This document shows, piece after piece, positions 26,187 to 35,171 of a stretch of 64,000 nt of DNA (positions within the stretch are counted from its first letter, which is position 1; every line of letters begins with the position of its first letter). A program made the position numbers and the translations under genes. The stretch lies in NCBI GenBank assembly GCA_015183035.1, contig JACZZP010000014.1:992001-1056000 (forward strand), read 5' to 3'. This DNA is from Meloidogyne chitwoodi (Eukaryota; Nematoda; Chromadorea; Rhabditida; Meloidogynidae). Under the pieces are notes generated by a model that had not been told where the DNA came from, searched no databases, and saw only the letters and a program-made list of their open reading frames with translations.

Positions 26187-26332
26187 TAAAAGCGGCAATA
26201 AAATAAGATCAAAGAAGTATTTTTTTGTTTTTTGAAAACTAAAGGGGTGGGTGATGATATTATGTAGGAAAAAAAACTTTTTAAGCATTCATTTATTTTT
26301 CTGATTAATTTTACCGCAAAATTTTAGAAAAA

Positions 26333-26930
26333 ATGCAAAATAATATTCCAACAAAATTTTCTTGGGTTTTGGCTGAAAATTGTACTTGTCCTGTAGTGGA
26401 AAATTTCTGCTATAGGCCAGAGGCTTATACTAAACCTCTTGTCTGCGTCCATAGTTCTATTATGGACATTGGCAAATATCTTGAAAGGCCAAGTAGTGAA
26501 AGTTTTTTTTGGATTTATTTTATTTTGTTCGCTATTATGGCGATTCAGGTTAATTTTTAAATTATACAAAAATTATTTCTTTTATTAAAGTTTTGTTCGA
26601 TTCTGGTCTATGGTATGGAGCGTGTCCTCTTCATTAAAAGAGGAAAACAACAATTAAAAAGAAAGAAAGAGGAAAATATTTTTGCGCCAGATTTGCGACC
26701 TCATTGCCGCAAATGTAAGATAATTTTATTTTTGAATATTTTTTTTTACATTTAAAATTTTAGCTCATCGACCAATAACTAAAAAGGAAATTGGTCCTCC
26801 TCTTCCTTTGCACTGTCGTGTTACAAAAGAACGAGTGGAGGTTCATGAGTTAAAAGAAATGGGAATTGAAGAAAAGAAGAAGATTAGTGGAAAGGAAATT
26901 AAAGAAGAGGTGAAAAGAACTAAACTTTGA
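26333..26930 (+). CDS. Polinton single-pass membrane protein, Cys-rich ectodomain
   Basis: Not recognised as a named family. Three exons (26333-26548, 26591-26714, 26764-26930) give 168 aa. The N-terminal part has Cys at about 17, 19, 26 and 38 (CTC, FCYRP, VCVHSS). One strongly hydrophobic helix (FFWIYFILFAIMAIQFCSIL) spans the first exon junction. The following segment (FIKRGKQQLKRKKEE) is very basic and the C-terminal part is Lys/Glu rich. By the positive-inside rule the Cys-rich part would face outward, like a small virion or cell-surface protein. There is no signal peptide. It lies first after the left TIR and is transcribed inward. Confidence 0.7.
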
Positions 26931-27110
26931 AAAATTAAAAAAATAATAATTAAAAAAAAAAAACATTTATTTTTCATTAATTAATTATTTAAAAAAATTT
27001 TTTTTAATAAATATTACAAAATAAATTGTTTAAAATAAATATTAAATAATTTTAAGCTTAGGATGTTTTAAAATTAAGTTAGGAAAAAAATAAATTAATT
27101 TCCAAAAAAC

Positions 27111-27920
27111 TTATTGGTAATTGAACAAATTTCCATCCAAATTGTTGTCCAAATAATATATTGGAAGAAATTCAGGTGGTGAGTCCATCATTGGTGGTGA
27201 GTAGTAAGGTGGGCCAGAAGATTCTGCTGATGATGATAAACTCTTAAAATATTATAAATATATAAAAATTTTCAATTTAAAAAATTACCTCTTCCATATC
27301 GCTTTCTTCACTTTCAAATATTTCCAAAATTTCACTTCGTTCACTTTCCATATTTTCAACATCATTTTCTTCACTATCCATCGATTCATCAATAAAATTG
27401 CTGCCTTCACTTTCCATAGGTGTCTCAACTGTAGACTCGCTGCGCACCTCACTTTCGTTCTCTTTGTTAAACCTTTTGTAAAAAGGTTCTTGAATACCAT
27501 CTTCTTCGGTTACACAAAGCATATCTGCAAGAGCTTTGACCATATCCACAAATTTTTCCCTATTAAATCGCACCCAAAATGTCTAAAAATTATAATTAAA
27601 AATTATAGAAATAAAAATTTTTAGAAATATTACCTCTGGGAGAGGATCAATGGTGGATATTAAAAAATCGTCCGTTAGGACATTTCTCAAATAACCACAT
27701 TTCTCTTTAATATATGGGTTAGGTACTGTGAGGAGCCATGGAGCATGCTCCAAGAAAATATGGGAAGTTAAATTATCAGTTTGAATTGACATATCACACT
27801 AAATTATATACATATAAAATATTTATTTTTAAAAATAAGGATACTCACTTTATTTTTTAAAATAAATTTCGAAATTTTTAATTGCTTCATTTTGATCTGC
27901 TTAACTTTTAAATTCTTCAT
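27111..27920 (-). CDS. Polinton accessory protein, basic N-terminus and acidic C-terminus
   Basis: Unrecognised, 220 aa from four exons: 27849-27920, 27634-27798, 27289-27582 and 27111-27242, all phase 0 with good GT..AG ends. The first exon is added because its donor AAA/GTGAGT and the next acceptor keep the frame open into CDMSIQTDNL. The N-terminal 24 residues are Lys-rich. The middle (SHIFLEHAPWLLTVPNPYI, FWVRFNREKFVDMVKALADM) looks globular. After it come about 50 Glu/Ser/Met-rich acidic residues in a loose MESE repeat, then a Pro/Tyr-rich tail. Charge polarity suggests a regulatory or nucleic-acid-associated role, which is inference. It is divergent from the gene at 28329. Confidence 0.65.
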
Positions 27921-28157
27921 ATTAAGAAAAGAAAAAAGTTATGAAGGAGTTTAAAAGATTTCTTTAAAAAATAAATATTTATAAAAAAATAATAAAAAAT
28001 TAAAAAAAGGAAAATAAATACAATATTATTTAAATTTAAAAAATAATGAAATTTTAACATTAAAAATTAAAAACGAAAAAATAAAAAATTGGCAAAAGGA
28101 TAGTAAATCCGGCGCGCAGACTTGCAAAATGAGGAAAAAGGAACGAGAATGAATATC

Positions 28158-28246
28158 TATTTATACTCACTCTCTACTCCGCCTACCAAAATTCATTTTT
28201 ATTCCATGCACTCTTTCTAGAAGCAGAAAGTAGGCGTGGCTTAATT
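28158..28246. promoter_or_regulatory. Divergent promoter in Polinton (TATA and GGCGTGGCTTAATT box)
   Basis: A minus-strand TATAAATA (28158-28165) faces the gene ending at 27111. On the plus strand GGCGTGGCTTAATT (28233-28246) precedes the ORF at 28329. The identical 14-mer occurs at 37506-37519 before a TATAAAA and the polymerase gene. This gap is less AT-rich than the element average. Confidence 0.55.
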
Positions 28247-28328
28247 TTACTTACTATATTTTCAAATAAAACTGAATTCTAGCAAAAATTGAAAATCATT
28301 TTAAAAAATTTTCTAAAAAAAAAAATAT

Positions 28329-29216
28329 ATGGCTCTTAATATGTCCGACAAGAAATCTCTAATGCAGCAAATTATTCCTGAAGTAGATTTTAATATTACA
28401 GCAAATGGCCTTACTATTTCTGCATCTAAACGAATTTCTACACCTCGCTTTGTCCCATTTGATCATGCAGGCCGCTGCCGAGAATGTAAAAGCTCAGAAG
28501 TCGAGCTCGACTTTATTGTCACCAAAGAAGGAGTGACTATCTATTGTACACGCATCAAATCGCCAGCGTTCATACCATTTGATGCAATATATGATCTTCC
28601 CGGTCATTGTTTTTTCAAGGTTACTTTGATTAATTTAAAATTAATTTATTCTAATTTTCAGATAAAAAACAAGGGTCGCGTTTTCAATATTCAACACGGA
28701 GTTCCTCCTTGTGCAGCAATTCCTGTAATTCAAAATATTCAGCCAGATAAGAAAGATATTTTATTACCTATTGAGCAACCACAATCACCACCTGCAAAAA
28801 AGATAAAACAACAAGAAAATACAACATCGGTTGAGGAATTTGAAGATATTCTTGATGAGTTTTTTGTTAATATGGGTAATACTACTACACCAAATATTCA
28901 GTCAGAAAAGAAAGATATTTTATTACCTATCGAATCATCTCAAGAACCACCATTAAAGAAGATAAAACAAGAAGAAGAAAAAACAACACCACCTGAGGAG
29001 GAATTTGAAAATATTCTTCAAGATTTTTTTGACAATATTGGCACTAATGCTAATACTACTCCAAAGGAACTTAGTGCTGCTAAGAACATTGAGGAACAAG
29101 AAGTTAAAAATCGTGAGAAGCGTAGTGTAAGTGAACCACTTCCATTTACTGAAAATTTAGATAATTCACCTTTATCTTTTCATTTTTCGGATGCTGTAAA
29201 CCCACAATCCGTTTAA
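28329..29216 (+). CDS. Polinton hypothetical protein with duplicated acidic/NLS module
   Basis: No family recognised. The frame is open for 295 codons, but 28620-28661 has intron form (AAG/GTTACT .. TTTTCAG) and is 42 nt, so it may be spliced without frame change, giving 281 aa. The N-terminal part repeats a motif: ISTPRFVPFDHAGRCREC and IKSPAFIPFDA. The C-terminal half contains two copies of a roughly 55-residue module: EKKDILLPIE, then a PP-KKIK basic cluster, then an acidic EEFE-IL-FF segment. Such a layout (basic cluster plus acidic amphipathic segment) resembles regulatory proteins, but function is unknown. It is upstream of the packaging ATPase on the same strand. Confidence 0.7.
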   Translation: MALNMSDKKSLMQQIIPEVDFNITANGLTISASKRISTPRFVPFDHAGRCRECKSSEVELDFIVTKEGVTIYCTRIKSPAFIPFDAIYDLPGHCFFKVTLINLKLIYSNFQIKNKGRVFNIQHGVPPCAAIPVIQNIQPDKKDILLPIEQPQSPPAKKIKQQENTTSVEEFEDILDEFFVNMGNTTTPNIQSEKKDILLPIESSQEPPLKKIKQEEEKTTPPEEEFENILQDFFDNIGTNANTTPKELSAAKNIEEQEVKNREKRSVSEPLPFTENLDNSPLSFHFSDAVNPQSV

Positions 29217-29265
29217 TTTATAATAATAATAATTTTTCAATTTGTATTTTTTTAATATTTAAATA

Positions 29266-29922
29266 ATGGATTCACTTAATTTTTCTAATAAAGAATTAAA
29301 ATTAAAATTACCATTTGGTTTAATTATTTCTGGACCTAGTTCCAGTGGAAAGAGTACTCTTCTTCTTAACTTTATTTCTCAAGCAGCAGAACTAATCGAT
29401 CCCCCTCCTAAAAGTATTTTATATTGTTTTGGTGAAATGAGTAATATTGTCCCCGTTCTTCAAAAATCGGGAATAAGTGTTTTTGCTGGTGTACCACCTG
29501 AAGATGTAATAAAACGACTTCCAAAACCATCTCTTGTTATCCTAGATGATTTACTTCTTTCTATTGATGAAAAATATTTATCTGAATTATTTACTAAAAA
29601 ATCACATCACCAAAAATTTTCTATAGTATTTGTCACACAAAATTTATTTGAAAAGAAAATTAAAGTAGCTCGTCAAAATGCACAATATTTAATTATTATG
29701 CGTTCTCCAAATTCAGTGCTTTCTGTAAGAAATATAGGTTCTCAGCTTTTCCCAAAGAAATTAGACTATTTTCTCGATGCATATCGTCAAGCAACTAATG
29801 TTCCTTATGGATATCTTTTAATTGATATGCATGCTTCTTCAGATCCAACACTTCGTCTTCGTACAAATATATTTAAAGACGATTTAGAAAAAATTATATT
29901 TATTCCTAAAAATGGCATCTAA
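29266..29922 (+). CDS. Polinton packaging ATPase (FtsK/HerA, A32-like)
   Basis: Genome-packaging ATPase, 218 aa, which pumps DNA into capsids in related viruses. Walker A GPSSSGKST is at residues 23-31 and Walker B LVILDDLL around 89-97, followed by the sensor region SIVFVTQNLF with the Gln-Asn typical of this family. Length matches Polinton ATPases. The stop overlaps the next ORF by 11 nt, so the two genes are tightly linked. No intron. Confidence 0.92.
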   Translation: MDSLNFSNKELKLKLPFGLIISGPSSSGKSTLLLNFISQAAELIDPPPKSILYCFGEMSNIVPVLQKSGISVFAGVPPEDVIKRLPKPSLVILDDLLLSIDEKYLSELFTKKSHHQKFSIVFVTQNLFEKKIKVARQNAQYLIIMRSPNSVLSVRNIGSQLFPKKLDYFLDAYRQATNVPYGYLLIDMHASSDPTLRLRTNIFKDDLEKIIFIPKNGI

Positions 29923-30292
29923 TAAATCCAAGTGTAATATTAGTCCACTTATTATTGAAAATGGAAAATTTTTAAAATTATTATCAAAAACTCGTTCAGA
30001 AAAGAAACGCCGCCGTCTTTTAAAACAAGCAAATAGTCAACATCTCCTTGCTATTGCAGAAATATGTTTGAATATTGTTAAAGCTAAATATAATTTAACT
30101 ACTCGCCAAAGGAAACGTCTTTTACCGTATGCTAATTTTGTTCGTCGGATGAGTCGTGCTAGAAGTGAAAAAGGAGCTAGAAAAATTCTTACACAGAAAG
30201 GAAGTGGGGTTGGTGGTGTTTTAGCAGCTTTACTTACACCAATACTTATTGAGCTTGGGCGAAATATTATAAAAGGCAATAGTGATAGTTAA
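29912..30292 (+). CDS. Polinton small basic virion-type protein
   Basis: 126 aa, Lys/Arg rich, overlapping the ATPase stop. Segments FLKLLSKTRSEKKRRRLLKQ, then LLAIAEICLNIVKAKYNLT, then RQRKRLLPYANFVRRMSRAR, followed by ARKILTQKGSGVGGVLAALL and a short hydrophobic C-terminus. This pattern, two basic helical blocks then a KG-G linker and a hydrophobic end, recurs in Polintons and adintovirus-like elements, where it is regarded as a minor virion/core component. Exact role unproven. Confidence 0.75.
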   Translation: MASNKSKCNISPLIIENGKFLKLLSKTRSEKKRRRLLKQANSQHLLAIAEICLNIVKAKYNLTTRQRKRLLPYANFVRRMSRARSEKGARKILTQKGSGVGGVLAALLTPILIELGRNIIKGNSDS

Positions 30293-30351
30293 AAAATTTT
30301 TATTTCATTTATTCATTAATATTGATATTTAAAAAAATTTTTCATTAAAAT

Positions 30352-31411
30352 ATGGCAAATAAATTTATTCTTGTTCCAGAAGATATTTATAGAGGTCTTA
30401 CGACAGCGGATGTAGGTGAACCTAATCTCGATTTTACCAAACGTACCTTAGAAAAAACTAAAAGAAAAAAAGAAAGCGAGTCTTCTAAAAATGTTCATTA
30501 TAATCAAGAGTTGAGGCGTTATTTGAATTTGAGAAATGAGAGAGAAAATAGACCAGTTAAAGTAGAAGTTGTAAATAAATCTAAAGGTGTTATTGTGCCA
30601 AAAAATAATTCAAGACCTGCAGCGTATGTTTCATCGCTTAATGATTATGATGGTGGAGATGACGATGACAATAACTATTGGATGAGTGATAATTTTTCAT
30701 TTTCTTCGTATCCTAGAGAACCTCGAAATAATGAGTATAATATTGTACCTCCTATTTCTGAATCCTCAATACATTCGTCTTTAGCTGCTGGACCATCAAC
30801 ATCACATGTAACCCGAAAAAGAAATATACAATCAAATAAAGAAGATTCAAAAAAATTTAAAGCAAATAAAAATATAAGAGTCAAAAATTCCGATTCCAAA
30901 GAAAAGAAAACAAAAGAAAAATGTAAGACCAGACTCAAATATTATCGAACCTTTAAGTCCTCTTCCTCCTATTCCTCTTCAAAGTACTAAACGACGACCA
31001 ACTGAGTCTGAAGAATTTAATGGGTTAAAGAGAAGACAAGTCGCAGATCCAAATATTGAGCCTGAAGATGAATCAAAAGATGTACAACAAAACAGAAAGT
31101 TGACACAACAAAAAATACGTGCTCGAGTTCAAAAGAAAAAAGTACTCCTAAGGAGAAGAAGAGCTAGTCAAAAGTTTAAAGCTCCACTTGATCAGCATGC
31201 ATTACTTCAAGCTCATATTCAAGATAATATCAATAGAAATAAAAAATTAAAAAGAAAAAGAGATGGTCCACCCGATAGAGAAGAAAAAAGAATTAGAATG
31301 TCTGTTACTAAGAAACAATCAGAAATAGCAGGAATAAAGTGGATGAAAAGACTTATAAATGCTAAACGTAAAGAAGTAAATACAAAACGATTTAAACCAT
31401 CACTTTGGTAA
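30352..31411 (+). pseudogene. Polinton virion-type protein gene split by a frameshift
   Basis: The first frame (30352-30990) starts MANKFILVPEDIYRGLT, an N-terminus of a type seen in Polinton minor structural proteins, and ends in a meaningless Ser/Tyr tail. A second frame, shifted by +1, is open from about 30885 through 31411, shows continuous Lys/Arg-rich sequence and has no ATG near its beginning. The reading must therefore switch between about 30885 and 30987. No intron with correct phase explains it. It is either an inactivating indel, a sequence error or a programmed shift. The product would be highly basic with several nuclear-localisation-like clusters (TRKRNIQSNKEDSKKF; LKRKRDGPP). 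Confidence 0.65.
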
Positions 31412-31432
31412 TTTTATTCATATTATTTGTAA

Positions 31433-32518
31433 ATGGCAGATTTTACAAAACTCCTTGATAAACTTTATAATGATCCTGAGTCTCCTTCAGCATATGCAGG
31501 TATAGATAGTTTATGGAAAGAAGCAAAGAAAACATTTAAACATATTCCTAGAGATGTAATTAAAAATTATTTGGAAGGTCACCGCACCTATACTCTTATG
31601 CGCCCCAAAAGGGTGCACTTTCGTAGGAGTAAAACTATTGCAGCAGGTTTTATGACTGACGTACAAGTAGATTTAGCAGATATGCAGGCACTTTCTAGGC
31701 ATAATAGAGGAAATAAATATATATTATTTGGAATTGATGTTTTGTCCAAACAAGTCTTTACTGTCCCTTTAAAATCAAAGAAAACAAGTGACATGCTGGA
31801 AGCTTTTCATATTCTCCTTGCACAAATGCCTATGAAACCTCACAGAATTTTTTCAGACAAAGGGAAAGAATTTATAAATCATCAATTAAAAGAATTATTA
31901 GAAAAAGAACAAATAGAAAAATATCAACCAACTCATTCTATAGTAAAAGCATCTTTAGCTGAAAGAGGAATTAGAAATTTAAAACAAAGACTCTATCGGT
32001 ATTTCTCTCAAAATAAAACACAAAATTGGATTGATATTTTACCAAAAATTGTTGTAGGAATAAATAAATCTTTTTGTCGTGTACATGGCTTGCGTCCAAT
32101 TGACGTCAATTTTAAAAATGCTCAAAAAGTATGGAAAAAAATTTATGGCAATATTTTCTTTAATAAAAATAAAAAGAAACCAAAATTCAAAAAAGATGAT
32201 TATGTAAGAATTAGTAGAGATAAGGGTAATTTTGAAAAAGGATATCTTCCAAACTGGGGTGATGAAATATTGGAGGTTGAAAAAGTAAAAGGTCATGTTA
32301 ATCCTATATTATATAAATTGCGCGATGATAAAGGACAAAAGTTTAAAGGTTCTTTCTATGAAGATGAAATATCTAAGGTGAAAAAAGATGCGGCAACAGA
32401 GTACCGTATAGAAAAAATTGTTAGAAAAAAGAAAAGAGATGATGGAACATATGATGTATTAGTTAAATTCATTGGTTACCCAGAAAGAGAATGGATTCAT
32501 GAATCACAATTAGTATAA
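31433..32518 (+). CDS. Polinton integrase (DDE, retroviral type) with chromodomain
   Basis: Inserts element DNA into the genome. 361 aa, single exon. The N-terminal region LYNDPESPSAYAGIDSLWKEA is typical of Polinton integrases. The rve core has catalytic D80 (VQVDLADM), D142 (FSDKGKEF) and E177 (LAERGIRNLKQRL), with the usual 35 residues between the last two. The C-terminal 40 residues (YRIEKIVRKKKRD, then YDVLVKFIGYPEREWIHESQL) form a chromodomain, expected to bind histone tails and guide target choice. All three acidic residues and the frame are intact. Confidence 0.95.
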   Translation: MADFTKLLDKLYNDPESPSAYAGIDSLWKEAKKTFKHIPRDVIKNYLEGHRTYTLMRPKRVHFRRSKTIAAGFMTDVQVDLADMQALSRHNRGNKYILFGIDVLSKQVFTVPLKSKKTSDMLEAFHILLAQMPMKPHRIFSDKGKEFINHQLKELLEKEQIEKYQPTHSIVKASLAERGIRNLKQRLYRYFSQNKTQNWIDILPKIVVGINKSFCRVHGLRPIDVNFKNAQKVWKKIYGNIFFNKNKKKPKFKKDDYVRISRDKGNFEKGYLPNWGDEILEVEKVKGHVNPILYKLRDDKGQKFKGSFYEDEISKVKKDAATEYRIEKIVRKKKRDDGTYDVLVKFIGYPEREWIHESQLV

Positions 32519-32546
32519 AAAGATATCTTTTTTAAATATTGTTTCA

Positions 32547-32559
32547 TTTATAAAAATTT
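32547..32559 (+). promoter_or_regulatory. TTTATAAAAATTT box before penton gene
   Basis: TATA-like 13-mer directly upstream of ATG 32567. The same word is at 34634-34646 before the ORF at 34659, and TTTATAAAAATTG at 36517-36529 before ATG 36557. Three occurrences immediately ahead of structural genes suggest a shared late-type promoter element, although AT richness raises the chance rate. Confidence 0.4.
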
Positions 32560-32566
32560 AATAAAA

Positions 32567-34585
32567 ATGTCAAATAGTTTTTTCGTTTTTCTTCCAAGTA
32601 ATGTTCCCGATTATTCTTCAAATAAACCTAATAAATTCCGCGTTCATTTACCAAAACCACTTTATTTTAATGGAAATTGGGTTTGCGGATTACATAGTAT
32701 AAGCTATCCTTATTCTTGGCCATCAACTATTGGCACTCTAGATGAACAATGGTTAAAAATTCACTTCACAGACGATTTGGGGCAAAAACATATTCTTCGT
32801 GTACCTATACCAAGAGCTTCACATACAAATGTTGAAAAATTAAGAGATTTTCTAAATTCTACTCTTGAACAACAATTTAATGCTATTGATTTATTTTTCG
32901 ATCAAAAAGGGTCATCTAAGGTTTTAATTGCTTCTCCACCAAGATTAGAGAAAATAAAAAGAGCTGCGCAATCTCCTCCACCATATATTTCGAATAAAAA
33001 AACATCCGCAGATGTTCAAGAAGGAAAGAAAAAGGTTATTATTCAATCCCCGCCAAAATTTTTCAAAAATAATAGTAGTCAAATATTAAATGATGAAATA
33101 AAAAATAAAAATGATGAAGAAGAAAAGAAAAAGGTCATTGTTCAATCTCCGCCAAAATTTGTCAAAAATAATAGTATTCAAATATTAAATGAAGAAAATA
33201 AAAATTTAAAAAATAAAAATGATGCAGATGTTCAAAATAATGAAAAAATTAATAAAGGTGAAAAGGTCACACAAAAAATAGAAAAAGATGTTGCGCAAGA
33301 AACCAAAAATATTATTTCACCTAAATCCCCAACAAGAAAAGAAAATAAAAATTTTACAAATAAAAATGAACAAACAGCTAGTAAAAATAATAATATTACG
33401 CAATCACCTACATCTTTTCAAAATCTTGCAAATAGGGAATTAATAAATAAAGAGAATGTTATTATAAAAAATAAAAATGATGCAGATGTTCAAAATAATG
33501 AAAAAATAAATAAAAGTGAAAAACAACCAAGTAAAGGTGAAAAGGTCACACAAAAAATGGAAAAAAATATTGCGCAAGAAAACAAAAATATTATTCCACC
33601 TCAATCCCCACCAAAAAAAGAAAATAAAATATTAAATGAAGAAAATAAAAATTTAACAAATAAAAAAGAACAAACAATTAGTAAAAATAATAATAATATT
33701 ACACAATCCTCTCAATCATCTCAAAACCCTAGCGATAAAAATTTATTAAAAAATGAGAATTTAATTAAAAACAAAATTGATGCAGATGTTCAAAATAATA
33801 AAAAATACAAAAATGAAAATGAAAATGAACAAACAAACATAGGTCAAAAGGTCATTCGTTCACAACAATCTTCAGTATTAGATAAAAAAGTTGCGCAAGG
33901 AGAAAATATTTTTAAAAAAGACACTATACCACCTATCATCAGTCCTTTATTTTCATTACAATTTCCAGAAAAAGAAAAAAATAAAACAATCATAAAAGAT
34001 GAAGAGTTAGAATTTTCTATCGAGAACGAAGAAAAATATGAAAATAATACTACCAAGTATAATTCAAAATTTTTATTATGGAGAGAAGGGGATCGTCTAA
34101 AAGGAAATTTAACAATGCTGAAAGACATAATAGATTCAATAGTCTTTGAATATAGTATAGACTTTGCACGTTTTCGACTTATATTTACACATGAAAATAT
34201 TGACCATATATCTTTATCACCTCAATTAGGATATGTTCTTGGATTTGAAAGCTCACAAAATATTCAACATATGGAAATTGCAAAATATGGATGTGACTTA
34301 AGAGGAGGATTTTCTAGCTTTGCTGTGTATGCAAATGGACTAACTGAGAATATGATTATTGGTAATACACTAAGCTCTTTACTCAGAGTTGTTTCTGTTT
34401 CTGGTGCAACGCCGGGAGAATATAACGAAAAAATTTATGATACTCCAATTTATGCTCGAGTTTTACCAAGAGAAATAAATGAAATAGAGATTGAACTAAG
34501 AACTTTAGATAATGGAAGACTTGTCCCTTTTTCATATGGAACAGTTTTAATAGTATTAATATTCAAGAAAGTGATAAATTTTTAA
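32567..34585 (+). CDS. Polinton penton-like minor capsid protein with large N/K-rich insert
   Basis: 672 aa, single exon. The N-terminal segment (FFVFLPSN, FRVHLPKPLYFNGNWVCGLH, SYPYSW) is the hallmark of Polinton/adintovirus minor capsid proteins that form the capsid vertices. The C-terminal part (residues about 505-672: RFRLIFTH, LSPQLGYVLGFE, ADLRGG-type and RVLPREINEIEIELRTLDNG segments) completes the jelly-roll region. Between them about 370 residues are Asn/Lys/Gln-rich and built of loose repeats: KKKVIIQSPPKF and KKKVIVQSPPKF; KNKNDADVQNNEKINK twice; KGEKVTQKIEK / KGEKVTQKMEK. The insert is probably disordered and surface exposed. The frame is intact. Confidence 0.85.
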   Translation: MSNSFFVFLPSNVPDYSSNKPNKFRVHLPKPLYFNGNWVCGLHSISYPYSWPSTIGTLDEQWLKIHFTDDLGQKHILRVPIPRASHTNVEKLRDFLNSTLEQQFNAIDLFFDQKGSSKVLIASPPRLEKIKRAAQSPPPYISNKKTSADVQEGKKKVIIQSPPKFFKNNSSQILNDEIKNKNDEEEKKKVIVQSPPKFVKNNSIQILNEENKNLKNKNDADVQNNEKINKGEKVTQKIEKDVAQETKNIISPKSPTRKENKNFTNKNEQTASKNNNITQSPTSFQNLANRELINKENVIIKNKNDADVQNNEKINKSEKQPSKGEKVTQKMEKNIAQENKNIIPPQSPPKKENKILNEENKNLTNKKEQTISKNNNNITQSSQSSQNPSDKNLLKNENLIKNKIDADVQNNKKYKNENENEQTNIGQKVIRSQQSSVLDKKVAQGENIFKKDTIPPIISPLFSLQFPEKEKNKTIIKDEELEFSIENEEKYENNTTKYNSKFLLWREGDRLKGNLTMLKDIIDSIVFEYSIDFARFRLIFTHENIDHISLSPQLGYVLGFESSQNIQHMEIAKYGCDLRGGFSSFAVYANGLTENMIIGNTLSSLLRVVSVSGATPGEYNEKIYDTPIYARVLPREINEIEIELRTLDNGRLVPFSYGTVLIVLIFKKVINF

Positions 34586-34658
34586 AAAGTATATAAAGCG
34601 ATATTTTCGTAAATTGTATTCATTATTTATTATTTTATAAAAATTTTTTAAAAAGAAA

Positions 34659-35153
34659 ATGGTACATATTATATTCGATACTTCGACAGTCGGTTATGAC
34701 GACTTTATCCAAAATCCTTTATTAAATATTCAAGAAGGGAACGGTCTAGGTGAAATAGGAAATACATACTTCAAAGGAGCATCGCCATTTCAAAGAGGTT
34801 ATGGTTTACAAGGTGGTGCAGGTGTAGGAGATGTTCTTCGAGGAATTTGGCGTTTCTTTCTCCCAATTGTTAAGCGTGTGGGAACAAATGTAACTGCAGA
34901 AGCATTGAACACAGGACAGAGAGTGTTAGAAAGAGTAAATCAGGGAGAACCTATTAAGGAAGCTTTCACATCCGAGGGGAAAAAAGGTTTAGATACATTA
35001 CTTGAAAAAGGAGGATTACCAAAACAGTTTGGCACTGGCCGTCCAAGAAAAAGTATAAAAGGCGGTAAAAAATATTCTTCACCAAATCATAAAATCATTA
35101 TTGGAAAAGTTACTAAAAAAAGAGTTAGATCAGACGCATTCGGTCTTTATTAA
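34659..35153 (+). CDS. Polinton minor virion protein with adenain-type cleavage site
   Basis: 164 aa. Residues 46-56 read RGYGLQGGAGV; LQGG followed by A fits the adenoviral protease consensus (M/I/L)XGG-X, with cleavage after G53. Downstream is an amphipathic helix (GDVLRGIWRFFLPIVKRVG), then a helical EALNTGQRVLERV segment, then a basic tail (RPRKSIKGGKKY, KKRVRSDAFGLY). A cleavage site directly before an amphipathic helix is the layout of the adenovirus membrane-lytic protein VI, so an analogous role in endosome escape or capsid assembly is inferred. It lies between the penton and major capsid genes. Confidence 0.78.
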   Translation: MVHIIFDTSTVGYDDFIQNPLLNIQEGNGLGEIGNTYFKGASPFQRGYGLQGGAGVGDVLRGIWRFFLPIVKRVGTNVTAEALNTGQRVLERVNQGEPIKEAFTSEGKKGLDTLLEKGGLPKQFGTGRPRKSIKGGKKYSSPNHKIIIGKVTKKRVRSDAFGLY

Positions 35154-35171
35154 ATAAAAAAATACTACAAA

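Noticed and set aside
30924..30960. Intron explaining the frame change in 30352-31411
   Set aside because: A GTAAGA..TTTAAG pair exists, but splicing it returns to the frame that stops at about 30990, not the open downstream frame.
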